Source: Alphaproteobacteria bacterium UBA1002 (GTDB lineage: Bacteria; Pseudomonadota; Alphaproteobacteria; Rickettsiales; UBA998). Taken from it: a stretch of DNA of 30,936 nt. Shown here one piece after another: positions 7,100 through 14,006 of the stretch. Positions within the stretch are counted from its first letter, which is position 1; every line of letters starts with the position of its first letter. The stretch spans positions 1-30,936 of the forward strand of contig DBAU01000032.1 of the NCBI GenBank assembly GCA_002291845.1. The letters are read 5' to 3'. A program made the position numbers and the translations under genes. Under the pieces are notes generated by a model, which was given only the letters and a program-made list of their open reading frames with translations, had not been told where the DNA came from and did no database searches.

Positions 7100-8179
7100 A
7101 TGTTTAATGCGAAAAGGCTCTGTCTTGCTAGGCAGAGGCGAAGGATGACGGCTAAAGCACTGGCGGAGGCGGCTGATTTGTCGCCTATTACAATTTCACG
7201 TTTAGAAAACGGCGAGAACATTCCAGATGAGGAGACAATATTGAAGCTCTCCAATACGCTGCGTTACCCCATTGCTTTCTTTTTTAAGGATGACCCCGAC
7301 GAAATTGATGTTAATGCAGTGAGCTTTCGCAGCCTATCAAAAATGAGCGCCAAGGAGAGGCATGCAGCCATTTCCGCTGGTGAAATTGGCTTAGAAGTTT
7401 CTGATTGGATTGAGGAGAAATTTGACCTTCCAAAGCATGACCTTTTAGATCTGAGTTATGAAACTGATCCAGAAACAGCCTCCAAGTCCTTGAGGAATCA
7501 TTGGGGAATAGGTGAGAAGCCAATAGGAAATATGATTCGGTTGCTAGAGGCAAAGGGCGTACGAGTTTTTTCTTTGTCTGAAAATACAGCCTCTGTAGAC
7601 GCTTTTTCATTCTGGCGAGACAATAAACCATTTGTATTCCTTAATACTTTTAAAACACCAGAACATAGCGTAACGGACGCAGCTCATGAGCTTGGCCATC
7701 TAGTGATGCACAGACATGGAGGTACTCAGCCTAGTAGCGAACTTAGTCGGGCTGCCGAACGAGAAGCAAATCAGTTTGCATCCGCATTTTTGATGCCGAA
7801 AGATGATGTAAAGGCTTTTATGCCCAGGCCAATTACTGCCGAACGTATTGTGAATGCTAAGGCGCGTTGGCGTGTTTCGGCTATGGCACTTACTTACCGT
7901 CTAAATGCAATCGGACTTCTTACGGATTGGCAATACAAGTCTATGTGCATCGAACTTGGGAGGCGCGGATACAGAAGCGGAGAGCCCATCGGAATACAGA
8001 GAGAAACATCAGCGGTTTGGCAAAAAGTCCTTACTGAACTATGGAAGGAGCGTACAACCAAAGAGAAAATCGCAGAAAGCCTATCCCTTCCACTAGATGA
8101 GCTGGAAAGTTTGATATGGGGATTAACGGGTGAACCCCACACACCAAATACAGGCGGAAAACTTCATATTATAAACTGA
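7100..8179 (+). CDS. XRE-family HTH / ImmA-IrrE-type metallopeptidase fusion (IS cargo)
   Basis: The 359-aa protein has an N-terminal XRE helix-turn-helix (about residues 3-58, with ALAEAADLSPITISRLENGE) and an ImmA/IrrE (COG2856) zinc-peptidase domain with HELGH at residues 196-200 and the downstream EREANQFASAFLMP motif (about 220-233), which supplies the third metal ligand. Known relatives cleave or control repressors (ImmA in ICEBs1, IrrE in Deinococcus), and XRE-COG2856 proteins recur in toxin-antitoxin surveys. A ribosome binding site GGGAG precedes the ATG, 11 bp after the unknown 205-aa gene. It probably binds the palindromes upstream of the operon. The transposase gene starts 36-45 bp after its stop. 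Confidence 0.9.
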   Translation: MFNAKRLCLARQRRRMTAKALAEAADLSPITISRLENGENIPDEETILKLSNTLRYPIAFFFKDDPDEIDVNAVSFRSLSKMSAKERHAAISAGEIGLEVSDWIEEKFDLPKHDLLDLSYETDPETASKSLRNHWGIGEKPIGNMIRLLEAKGVRVFSLSENTASVDAFSFWRDNKPFVFLNTFKTPEHSVTDAAHELGHLVMHRHGGTQPSSELSRAAEREANQFASAFLMPKDDVKAFMPRPITAERIVNAKARWRVSAMALTYRLNAIGLLTDWQYKSMCIELGRRGYRSGEPIGIQRETSAVWQKVLTELWKERTTKEKIAESLSLPLDELESLIWGLTGEPHTPNTGGKLHIIN

Positions 8180-8184
8180 ACGAT

Positions 8185-8217
8185 ATGCTTGACCGTATAA
8201 GCATGAAGGACTATTAT
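8185..8217 (+). promoter_or_regulatory. Transposase promoter with inverted repeat ATGCTT...AAGCAT
   Basis: TTGACC (8189-8194), a 17-bp spacer and TATTAT (8212-8217) form a strong consensus promoter. ATGCTT (8185-8190) and AAGCAT (8199-8204) are inverted arms over the -35 and spacer. The -10 overlaps the first possible ATG (8216), and the predicted start of transcription falls at about the second ATG (8225). Confidence 0.6.
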
Positions 8218-9097
8218 GCCTTTCATGAACAGGCTTTCTTTATCCAAACGGGCTCAAATCCTACACATGCTTGTGGAGGGTAATAGTCTCCGCGCCACTG
8301 CGCGCATGGCAGATGTGTCCATCAATACCGTAACCAAGCTGCTGATGGATGTTGGCTGCGCTGCTGCCGAATACCAATATCATGCGCTCCGTAACCTGCC
8401 CTGCAAACGCATTCAGGTCGATGAAATCTGGTCGTTCTGCTATGCCAAACAGAAGAACGTCAAAGGGGCAAAGGCCGCTCCCGCCGAGGCTGGCGACATC
8501 TGGACATGGACGGCGATTTGCGCAGATACCAAGATTGTCCCTAGCTGGATGGTCGGCACCCGCGAATGGCGAACCGCTTACAAGTTCCTTGCTGACCTAA
8601 AAGAGCGCATGGCGGGGCGCATCCAAATCACGTCTGACGGCTACAACGCTTACCCGATGGTGGTTGAGGCAATCTTTGGCTCGAACGTCGATTACGCTCA
8701 ACTGGTAAAGCAGTACGGGGAACCTTCGGACGGGCAGAAACGCTATAGCCCCGCCGAGTGCGTGGGGTGCGTGAAGAAAGCCGTCATCGGCAATCCCAAG
8801 CTGCCAGATATATCCACCAGTTTTGCCGAACGCCAGAACCTGACTATGCGAATGGGGATGCGCCGCTTTACACGCCTGACAAACGGATTTTCAAAGAAGG
8901 CGGAAAACCACGCTCACGCTGTGGCCCTGCACTTCATGTATTACAACTTCGGGCGCATCCATAAGACGCTGAAAGTCACCCCGGCGATGGAAGCAGGCGT
9001 TGCCGATCGCGTCTGGACGCTGGAAGAAATCGCGGCGCTGGTGCCGGATGCTGAACCTAAGAAACGCGGGCCTTACAAAAAGAAAAATTCAAACTGA
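8216..9097 (+). CDS. IS1-family transposase, intact single ORF
   Basis: The 293-aa protein joins an N-terminal helix-turn-helix (NSLRATARMADVSINTVTKLL, about residues 23-43) with an IS1-type DDE catalytic core: Asp69 in QVDEIWSF, Asp141 in TSDGYNAY and Glu205 in FAERQNLTMR, followed by a basic tail (KKRGPYKKK). Unlike classical IS1 it needs no frameshift. Two starts are possible: ATG 8216 has AAGGA five bases upstream; ATG 8225 (MNRLSLSKRAQ) matches the usual family N-terminus and would be leaderless from the promoter seen. The stop codon lies within the right inverted repeat. All catalytic residues are present, so it is probably active. Confidence 0.95.
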   Translation: MPFMNRLSLSKRAQILHMLVEGNSLRATARMADVSINTVTKLLMDVGCAAAEYQYHALRNLPCKRIQVDEIWSFCYAKQKNVKGAKAAPAEAGDIWTWTAICADTKIVPSWMVGTREWRTAYKFLADLKERMAGRIQITSDGYNAYPMVVEAIFGSNVDYAQLVKQYGEPSDGQKRYSPAECVGCVKKAVIGNPKLPDISTSFAERQNLTMRMGMRRFTRLTNGFSKKAENHAHAVALHFMYYNFGRIHKTLKVTPAMEAGVADRVWTLEEIAALVPDAEPKKRGPYKKKNSN

Positions 9098-9106
9098 GAC
9101 ACTACC
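9088..9106 (-). repeat. Right terminal inverted repeat of the IS element
   Basis: This is the exact complement of the left 19-bp end. It contains the TGA stop codon of the transposase. Confidence 0.93.
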
Positions 9107-9114
9107 TTCTCGAT
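9107..9114 (+). repeat. Target site duplication, right copy (TTCTCGAT)
   Basis: Direct repeat of 6082-6089, immediately outside the right end of the element. Confidence 0.9.
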
Positions 9115-9157
9115 GCTGTCATCATTCTGTCATGGTCTTTTGTTACCATGTTGATGC

Positions 9158-9577
9158 ATGGAAAAGGATACCAGTACGCGCGATATTGAGGCGCTACGCC
9201 GCATGGCTCCACACAAGGATGCGTGGGTCAGCTCGTCTCTGAACGGGGTGGGGAACGCGTTGATGCTCGCGACCCCGGTTTTTGTTGGCCTTGACAGCAA
9301 GAAAGGCGAGAAATTCATTAAAGAAACCCTGAAAATGCCCATGATCCATGAGCGTCGCCTGCCCATCACCATTGGTCTGGGCGCGATTTTCGGCAGTATT
9401 GGGCTGTATCAGGGGTTAAGCGAGGCACGTCGGTTGAAGCGATACCGTGAAGCGCGGCTTGACTATTCAGAGCGGATGGAAAAGCGTCTTGAGGCCGTGG
9501 AAGGCCTTATCCAGCAGAAGGGCTGGACGGAGAAGGTAGAAAGCCCCGCTTCGGAGCCGGATGGTCCTGCCCGCTAA
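9158..9577 (+). CDS. Hypothetical small membrane protein, 139 aa
   Basis: Family not recognised. Two hydrophobic stretches (about residues 28-45 and 68-88, the latter LPITIGLGAIFGSIGLYQGL) suggest a hairpin in the membrane, followed by a basic, then charged helical C-terminus (SEARRLKRYREARLDYSERM) that may be coiled-coil. No good ribosome binding site precedes ATG 9158. A CATGGT/ACCATG inverted repeat (9131-9136, 9145-9150) lies just upstream. It sits between the IS element and the LysR gene and may belong to the original trxB-lysR interval. Confidence 0.7.
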   Translation: MEKDTSTRDIEALRRMAPHKDAWVSSSLNGVGNALMLATPVFVGLDSKKGEKFIKETLKMPMIHERRLPITIGLGAIFGSIGLYQGLSEARRLKRYREARLDYSERMEKRLEAVEGLIQQKGWTEKVESPASEPDGPAR

Positions 9578-9639
9578 TGCTTTTTTATTGCACCGCGTCA
9601 GAAACTCGCTAATCTCACAAAAAACAATGCGTTCTACCC

Positions 9640-10533
9640 ATGCTAGACTGGGATAAACTGCGGATTTTCTACACGGTCGCGCAGACCAGCAACATCACCA
9701 AAGCCGGTGAGGCGCTCGGCCTTTCGCAATCCGCGGTCAGCCGCCAGATCACGGCGCTGGAAGAGCAGCTAAAAACCCCGCTCTTTCATCGTCGTTCCCG
9801 AGGTCTTATCCTCACCGAGCAGGGCGAGATGCTCCAGCGCACGGTGGCCGAGTTCTTTCAGAAGCTCACCAACACCGAAAACGCCATCATGGAGGTGGGG
9901 GAACGGCCGCAGGGCAAGCTCAAAGTGACCGTGCCGGTGGCGCTCGGTACCATCTGGCTGATTCCGTTGATTAAGGAATTCAATGCGCTCTATCCGGAAA
10001 TCCGCATTTCGCTGATTGTGGATGACCGCGAGCTGGACCTCTCCATGCGCGAGGCGGATGTGGCGCTGCGGCTCTATCCCTCGCGCCAGCCGGACCTGAT
10101 CCAGAAGCAGCTGATTACCATCCACAGCTCGCTGTATGCCTCGAACGACTATCTGCGCGCCCACGGGGTACCCAAGACGCTTGCTGATTTGAAGGAGCAC
10201 CGCCTGATTGCGTACCATGATGGTAGCGGTGAGGACATGACCGGGATGAACTGGCTGATTCCCGAAGCCGCCAAGCAAGGCGTGGAGCTGGAGCCGTATT
10301 TCACCGTGAACAACGTCTATGGTATCCTGCGCGCACTGAAAAGCGGTATGGGCATTGCCGCCCTCCCGGACTACATGGTGGCGCGCGCCAAGCATGTCAG
10401 CCAGATTCTCGATGACATCCACGGCACGCCGGTGGAAGCCTACATCGTCTATCCGATGGATCTCAAAAATTCCCGCCGCATCCGCGCCTTCCGCACCTTC
10501 GTCGAAACGAAGCTGACGGAATTTGTGTTTTAA
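9640..10533 (+). CDS. LysR-family regulator, LsrB/VtlR-like
   Basis: The 297-aa protein has a winged helix-turn-helix at the N-terminus (MLDWDKLRIFYTVAQTSNIT, then QSAVSRQITALEEQL) and a LysR substrate-binding domain from about residue 90. The N-terminus MLDWDKLRIF, FHRRSRGLILTEQGE, and the C-terminal GMGIAALPDYMV and FRTFVETK blocks resemble LsrB of Sinorhizobium and VtlR of Brucella, which control redox and envelope or small-RNA genes and lie beside trxB in rhizobia. Here it lies about 3.6 kb from trxB because of the IS element and the small membrane-protein gene. A role in redox control is inferred from family and position. Confidence 0.9.
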   Translation: MLDWDKLRIFYTVAQTSNITKAGEALGLSQSAVSRQITALEEQLKTPLFHRRSRGLILTEQGEMLQRTVAEFFQKLTNTENAIMEVGERPQGKLKVTVPVALGTIWLIPLIKEFNALYPEIRISLIVDDRELDLSMREADVALRLYPSRQPDLIQKQLITIHSSLYASNDYLRAHGVPKTLADLKEHRLIAYHDGSGEDMTGMNWLIPEAAKQGVELEPYFTVNNVYGILRALKSGMGIAALPDYMVARAKHVSQILDDIHGTPVEAYIVYPMDLKNSRRIRAFRTFVETKLTEFVF

Positions 10534-10540
10534 TAGGCAT

Positions 10541-11032
10541 TTAATCTCTGCGAATGGGACAATTTCGACGCAGGGCATCAACCGCAACACTGACACCGTT
10601 TATGCTCCGCAATTGCCCAAGAAACGACTCAGGGCATTCACATGCGATACGAGTCGCCTGACCTTCTACAGCTTTAACTATAGGGATAGTGCCGCTTCTA
10701 TCCAAGGCCGTGTTTAACTCCTCACTGCTTAATCCTACATTGCGGATGTTCCGCCATGCAGCTATTGCAAGTTCACCGGAAAGTCTAAGCTGTTCAAGCT
10801 CATCAGAAGTAAGAGTACTATTCACATTACCAGGAACGCCATTTGCGTTCGCTAACGTTCGCCGCATGTGTCTTGCCGCAAGCGCCGCTGCTTGGACACC
10901 ATCCGCTGCTTGCTGTACACTCAAACCGGTGTCAGGCAAGCGCATGTCTGAAATTCTAACCGCTTCCAAATCGGGGTCCCCAAATATAGTAAGTCTTCCC
11001 GCGTTAGAAATAATACATCTTTGATCACTCAC
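10541..11032 (-). CDS. Hypothetical protein, 163 aa, orphan
   Basis: I recognise no family. A strong ribosome binding site (GGAGG at 11038-11042 on the minus strand) lies five bases before GTG 11032, which decides the start over a GTG twelve bases upstream. The protein is mostly alpha-helical by composition, with a central Ala/Arg-rich helix (QAAALAARHMRRTLANA) and Cys residues at both ends, and no signal peptide. It is convergent with the LysR gene, whose stop lies 7 bp away. The upstream 70 bp are very AT-rich. Composition and isolation suggest a lineage-specific or transferred gene. Confidence 0.6.
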   Translation of the reverse strand: MSDQRCIISNAGRLTIFGDPDLEAVRISDMRLPDTGLSVQQAADGVQAAALAARHMRRTLANANGVPGNVNSTLTSDELEQLRLSGELAIAAWRNIRNVGLSSEELNTALDRSGTIPIVKAVEGQATRIACECPESFLGQLRSINGVSVAVDALRRNCPIRRD

Positions 11033-11271
11033 AATTACCTCCACCTATTTATTAATTATTTAACTAGGTTAAAACGACTATGTTACAGTTTAATGAATAA
11101 AAATAAGAAATTTTTTGTTTTAGTTTTTGTTTAGCTCCTACTCGGTTAGATGGCCTCCGCAATAGGAAGCTTCCTCCGGTCTCGCTCAAGGCTGACACGG
11201 ATATGCTGTTCTCGTAGAATAGGGGAGTATGCCGCGAGTCTGGCTCGAGGATGAAAGGAAAGTGGTTTCTG

Positions 11272-11883
11272 TCAGGCTTCACCCTGCTCGCGCAGCAATT
11301 CCGCGGTTTCTGCCTTCGCCAGTTCCCACACTTCCCACGCCGCTTTGCCGTTGAGAAACGCAATACCGAGTCCGATCACCACGTCCGGCCAGATGGAGGG
11401 GTGCCACGCCGTCAGCAGCCCCGCGCCGATGATGGCGATATTGGCCAGCGCGTCGTTACGCGCGCACAGGAACGCGGCGCGGGTGAGGCTGCTTTTCTCG
11501 TGGCGGTAGGTGGCTAAGCGCCAGGCGCAATAGACGTTGACCACCAGCGCGCCGAGGCCGGTCAGCGAAAGCTGCATAGCTTCCGGCGGCACGGGATGGG
11601 AGAATTTCTGCCAGACCGCCCAGACGGTGGCCAGGGTGGGAATCAGCAGGAAGCCTGCCAGCACCTTGCCCACGCGGGCACGCTGCAGGGCGCTCCACGC
11701 CAGCGAAAGAAGGATCAGCCCGTTGGTGGAGGCATCTTCGAGAAAATCGATGCTATCGGCCAGCAGCGCCACCGAGCCGATGGAGAGCGCGACCGCAAAC
11801 TCCACCCAGAAATAGCCCAGGTTCCACAGTGCCACCTCACGGATGGTGCGGCGTAGGCGTGGGTCCTGGGTATTGACATCCAT
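11272..11883 (-). CDS. CDF-like cation transporter, short form
   Basis: A 203-aa integral membrane protein of the cation diffusion facilitator type, about six membrane segments, lacking the usual C-terminal cytoplasmic domain. The first metal-site region is LADSIDFLEDA (Asp46-x3-Asp50) and the second is FLCARNDALAN (Cys140-x3-Asp144), in the places where classical CDF transporters have Asp/His-x3-Asp. It probably moves a divalent metal ion out of the cytoplasm, but the substrate cannot be stated. The ATG directly follows the TAA of the aminotransferase gene with no gap, so it is the last gene of that operon. Confidence 0.85.
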   Translation of the reverse strand: MDVNTQDPRLRRTIREVALWNLGYFWVEFAVALSIGSVALLADSIDFLEDASTNGLILLSLAWSALQRARVGKVLAGFLLIPTLATVWAVWQKFSHPVPPEAMQLSLTGLGALVVNVYCAWRLATYRHEKSSLTRAAFLCARNDALANIAIIGAGLLTAWHPSIWPDVVIGLGIAFLNGKAAWEVWELAKAETAELLREQGEA

Positions 11884-13119
11884 TTAGGAAAGCGCCGCGC
11901 AGGCCTTTACGATGCGCGCGCAGGCTTCTTCCAGATCGGCATCTGACTTGGCGGTGGAGATGCGGAAATAGCCCTCCAGACCGAAGGCGGAACCGGGGAC
12001 GGCTGCTACCAGCGCTTCCTCGATGAGGTACGTGCACAGATCGCTGCTATCCTGAATCAGTGCGCCGCCGGGTGTTTTCTTGCCGAAGGTCTGGCTGCAA
12101 TTCGGGAACACATAGAACGCGCCGTGCGGTACTTTGCAGGAGAGCACAGGCGAGGCATTCAGGCGTGCCACCACCATGTCGCGGCGGCGCTGGAACGCAG
12201 CGCGCCACTCGGCGAGGAAGTCCTGCGGGCCATTCAGCGCGGCGACCGAGGCGGCCTGCGCGATGGAGCAGGGGTTGGAGGTGGAGTGCGATTGCAGATC
12301 GGCAATCGCCGCGATCAGCCAGGCCGGGCCGCCCGCATAGCCGATGCGCCAGCCGGTCATCGAATAGGCTTTCGAGACACCGTTGACGGTGAGCGTGCGG
12401 TCTTTCAGGCGCGGCTCCACCTCGGCGATGGTTTTGAACTGGAAGCCGTCATAGGTGAGGTGCTCATAGATGTCATCCGCCATGATCATTACCTGCGGAT
12501 GCTTGAGCAGCACGGCGGCGAGCGCCTTCAGCTCGGCCTCGGTGTAGGCCATCCCGGTGGGGTTGGAAGGCGAATTGAGGATGACCCAGCGCGTGCGCGG
12601 CGTGATGCAGCGCTCCAGCTGCTCCGGGGTGATTTTGAAATCGTTTTCCTCGTGGCAGATCACGATGGCGGGCTTGCCTTCCGCGACGATTACCATGTCC
12701 GGGTAGGACACCCAGTACGGCGCGGGGATGATCACCTCGTCGCCTGCGTCCAGCGTGGCGAGGAAGGCGTTGAAGATCACCTGCTTGGCCCCGACGCCGG
12801 CGAGCACTTCGCTGCGCGTGTAGCTGAGGTTATTCTCGCGCTTGAATTTCGCGATGATGGCGTCTTTCAGCGCGGGCGTCCCGGCGACGGGCGTGTATTT
12901 GGTGTCGCCTTTTTTCAGCGCGTCGATGGCGGCTTGCTTGATATGCTCCGGCGTGTCGAAATCCGGCTCGCCCGCGCCGAGGCCAATCACATCTTTGCCG
13001 GCGGCTTTCATCTCGGCGGCCTTGGCGGTAATCGCCATGGTGGGCGAGGGCTTCACCGCGTGCAGGCGGGCGGCGACGGTTTTCACTTCGGCTTGCTTGG
13101 TCATGGGAAGGGCACTCAT
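11884..13119 (-). CDS. aspC: Pyridoxal phosphate-dependent aminotransferase (aspartate aminotransferase, class I)
   Basis: The 411-aa enzyme transfers the amino group between aspartate and 2-oxoglutarate. It shows VIGLGAGEPDFDTPEHI near the N-terminus, the conserved NSPSNPTG block (182-189), DDIYEHLTYDG, and the PLP-binding Lys250 in NGVSKAYSMTGWRIGYAGG. It is of the subgroup Ib type common in alphaproteobacteria, which may also use prephenate. Start ATG 13119 overlaps the stop codon of the FKBP-like gene as ATGA, which indicates translational coupling; a second ATG at 13104 is possible. The longer open frame upstream is antisense-free read-through in the wrong frame of the neighbour and was not used. 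Confidence 0.95.
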   Translation of the reverse strand: MSALPMTKQAEVKTVAARLHAVKPSPTMAITAKAAEMKAAGKDVIGLGAGEPDFDTPEHIKQAAIDALKKGDTKYTPVAGTPALKDAIIAKFKRENNLSYTRSEVLAGVGAKQVIFNAFLATLDAGDEVIIPAPYWVSYPDMVIVAEGKPAIVICHEENDFKITPEQLERCITPRTRWVILNSPSNPTGMAYTEAELKALAAVLLKHPQVMIMADDIYEHLTYDGFQFKTIAEVEPRLKDRTLTVNGVSKAYSMTGWRIGYAGGPAWLIAAIADLQSHSTSNPCSIAQAASVAALNGPQDFLAEWRAAFQRRRDMVVARLNASPVLSCKVPHGAFYVFPNCSQTFGKKTPGGALIQDSSDLCTYLIEEALVAAVPGSAFGLEGYFRISTAKSDADLEEACARIVKACAALS

Positions 13120-13973
13120 TTGGTATCCGTAACAGTGAGCAGTTGAACATCGGCGATCAACACCTGATCGCGGGGGAATTCCAGCGCGGGGGCGTCCTTG
13201 GTTGTGGGGGCGGCAAGAAAAGCCGGGGGGACCACCGCGCGGCGCACGCCACCGGCGCGCATATTCACCAGCGTGCGGTCCAGCCCGTAGAAGAAGGGGC
13301 TTTGCCCGATGACCAGCGTTAGCGGCGCGCCTGCCTCGCGGCTGCTGTAGCGCACCTTGCCGTCCGCACCCCACAGCGTGAGGTGCAGCGTGGCGGTGCG
13401 GCCGCAGCGGGCAATCTCGCCGGTGCCATTTTGCAGATCGGTAGCGAGGAAGGTCAGCTCGCCCGGCGCAATGGTCGGGGTAAGCGATTCCAGTGTCAGC
13501 ATCACGCTGAAGGATTCTGACTCTTCCAGCTTCAGCGCGGTGCGTTGTTCCGGCGTCAGGACGCGGCCGCCGAGCGCAATCTCGCGCACGCCCCCGGCGC
13601 GCATGCCGGGTAGGGCCTGCATCCAGGGCTGGTCGGGGGCGCTGACGCCCACGGCCACGCTGGACGATGCATCGGGCAATGCCAGCGGCTGGCCATCGCT
13701 GCGGCGGCCTTTGAGGCGGACCGTGGCTGTCTGGCCGCACACGGCGGGATCGCCCGTGCCGAGAATATCATTGGGCACCGCGATGCCCGGCTCCGTGGGG
13801 GAGGTCGTCAGGTTGGCCGGGGCGGCGGTGACGAACCCATCCGAACCTCTGCCGTTGGGGCCAAGGCTTTGCCCGTCTTTGCCCGTAAAATGGAGGTAGC
13901 CGGCATACATGATGAAGCCGAGCACCAGCCATTTCAGCCAGAAGGGGGTCAGGTTTTTGTCATTCGCCGCCAT
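13116..13973 (-). CDS. Membrane-anchored protein with two FKBP-like repeats
   Basis: The 285-aa protein has one N-terminal membrane segment (about residues 11-28, WLKWLVLGFIMYAGYLHF) and then two similar domains of about 100 residues. Each has the FKBP layout: an opening ILGTGDPAVCGQTATVRLKG or LQNGTGEIARCGRTATLHLT block, then a closing GMRAGGVREIAL or NMRAGGVRRAVV block, as in the GMKVGGKR region of FKBP prolyl isomerases. Catalytic activity is unproven; several aromatic pocket residues are not evident. It probably acts in the periplasm as a chaperone or isomerase. The gene lies between ychF and the aminotransferase in one operon, and overlaps the latter by four bases. Confidence 0.82.
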   Translation of the reverse strand: MAANDKNLTPFWLKWLVLGFIMYAGYLHFTGKDGQSLGPNGRGSDGFVTAAPANLTTSPTEPGIAVPNDILGTGDPAVCGQTATVRLKGRRSDGQPLALPDASSSVAVGVSAPDQPWMQALPGMRAGGVREIALGGRVLTPEQRTALKLEESESFSVMLTLESLTPTIAPGELTFLATDLQNGTGEIARCGRTATLHLTLWGADGKVRYSSREAGAPLTLVIGQSPFFYGLDRTLVNMRAGGVRRAVVPPAFLAAPTTKDAPALEFPRDQVLIADVQLLTVTDTK

Positions 13974-14006
13974 AACACCTCGCGCTGCCTAGTCTAGAGC
14001 AAATTC

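Larger units (their letters stand above)
6090..9106 (+). mobile_element. IS1-family insertion sequence carrying three cargo genes (3,017 bp)
   Basis: Perfect 19-bp inverted ends (GGTAGTGTCTCAGTTTGAA at 6090-6108 and its complement at 9088-9106) are flanked by an 8-bp direct repeat. The element holds an intact IS1-type DDE transposase whose stop codon lies inside the right end, plus a 79-aa basic protein, a 205-aa unknown protein and an XRE/ImmA metallopeptidase gene. Elements of this kind are usually near 1 kb; this one is about three times that. The cargo operon is more AT-rich than both the transposase and the chromosome, which suggests it was acquired separately. Intact ends and duplication suggest a recent move of the whole unit into the spacer downstream of trxB. 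Confidence 0.92.

Noticed and set aside
6090..9106. Composite transposon with two IS copies
   Set aside because: Only one transposase and one pair of ends are present; the duplicated promoter block is not a second IS.
6090..9106. IS1595-family assignment, which often carries cargo
   Set aside because: The transposase signature (QVDEIWSFCYAK, single N-terminal HTH) and ends beginning GGTAGTG fit IS1 better.
12124..13146. Plus-strand 340-aa ORF
   Set aside because: Antisense shadow of the aminotransferase with His/Gly/Arg-rich composition.
13120..13740. N-terminal 207-residue extension of the aminotransferase
   Set aside because: It is the FKBP-like gene read in another frame, Arg/Pro/Ala-rich; the ATGA overlap gives the real start.
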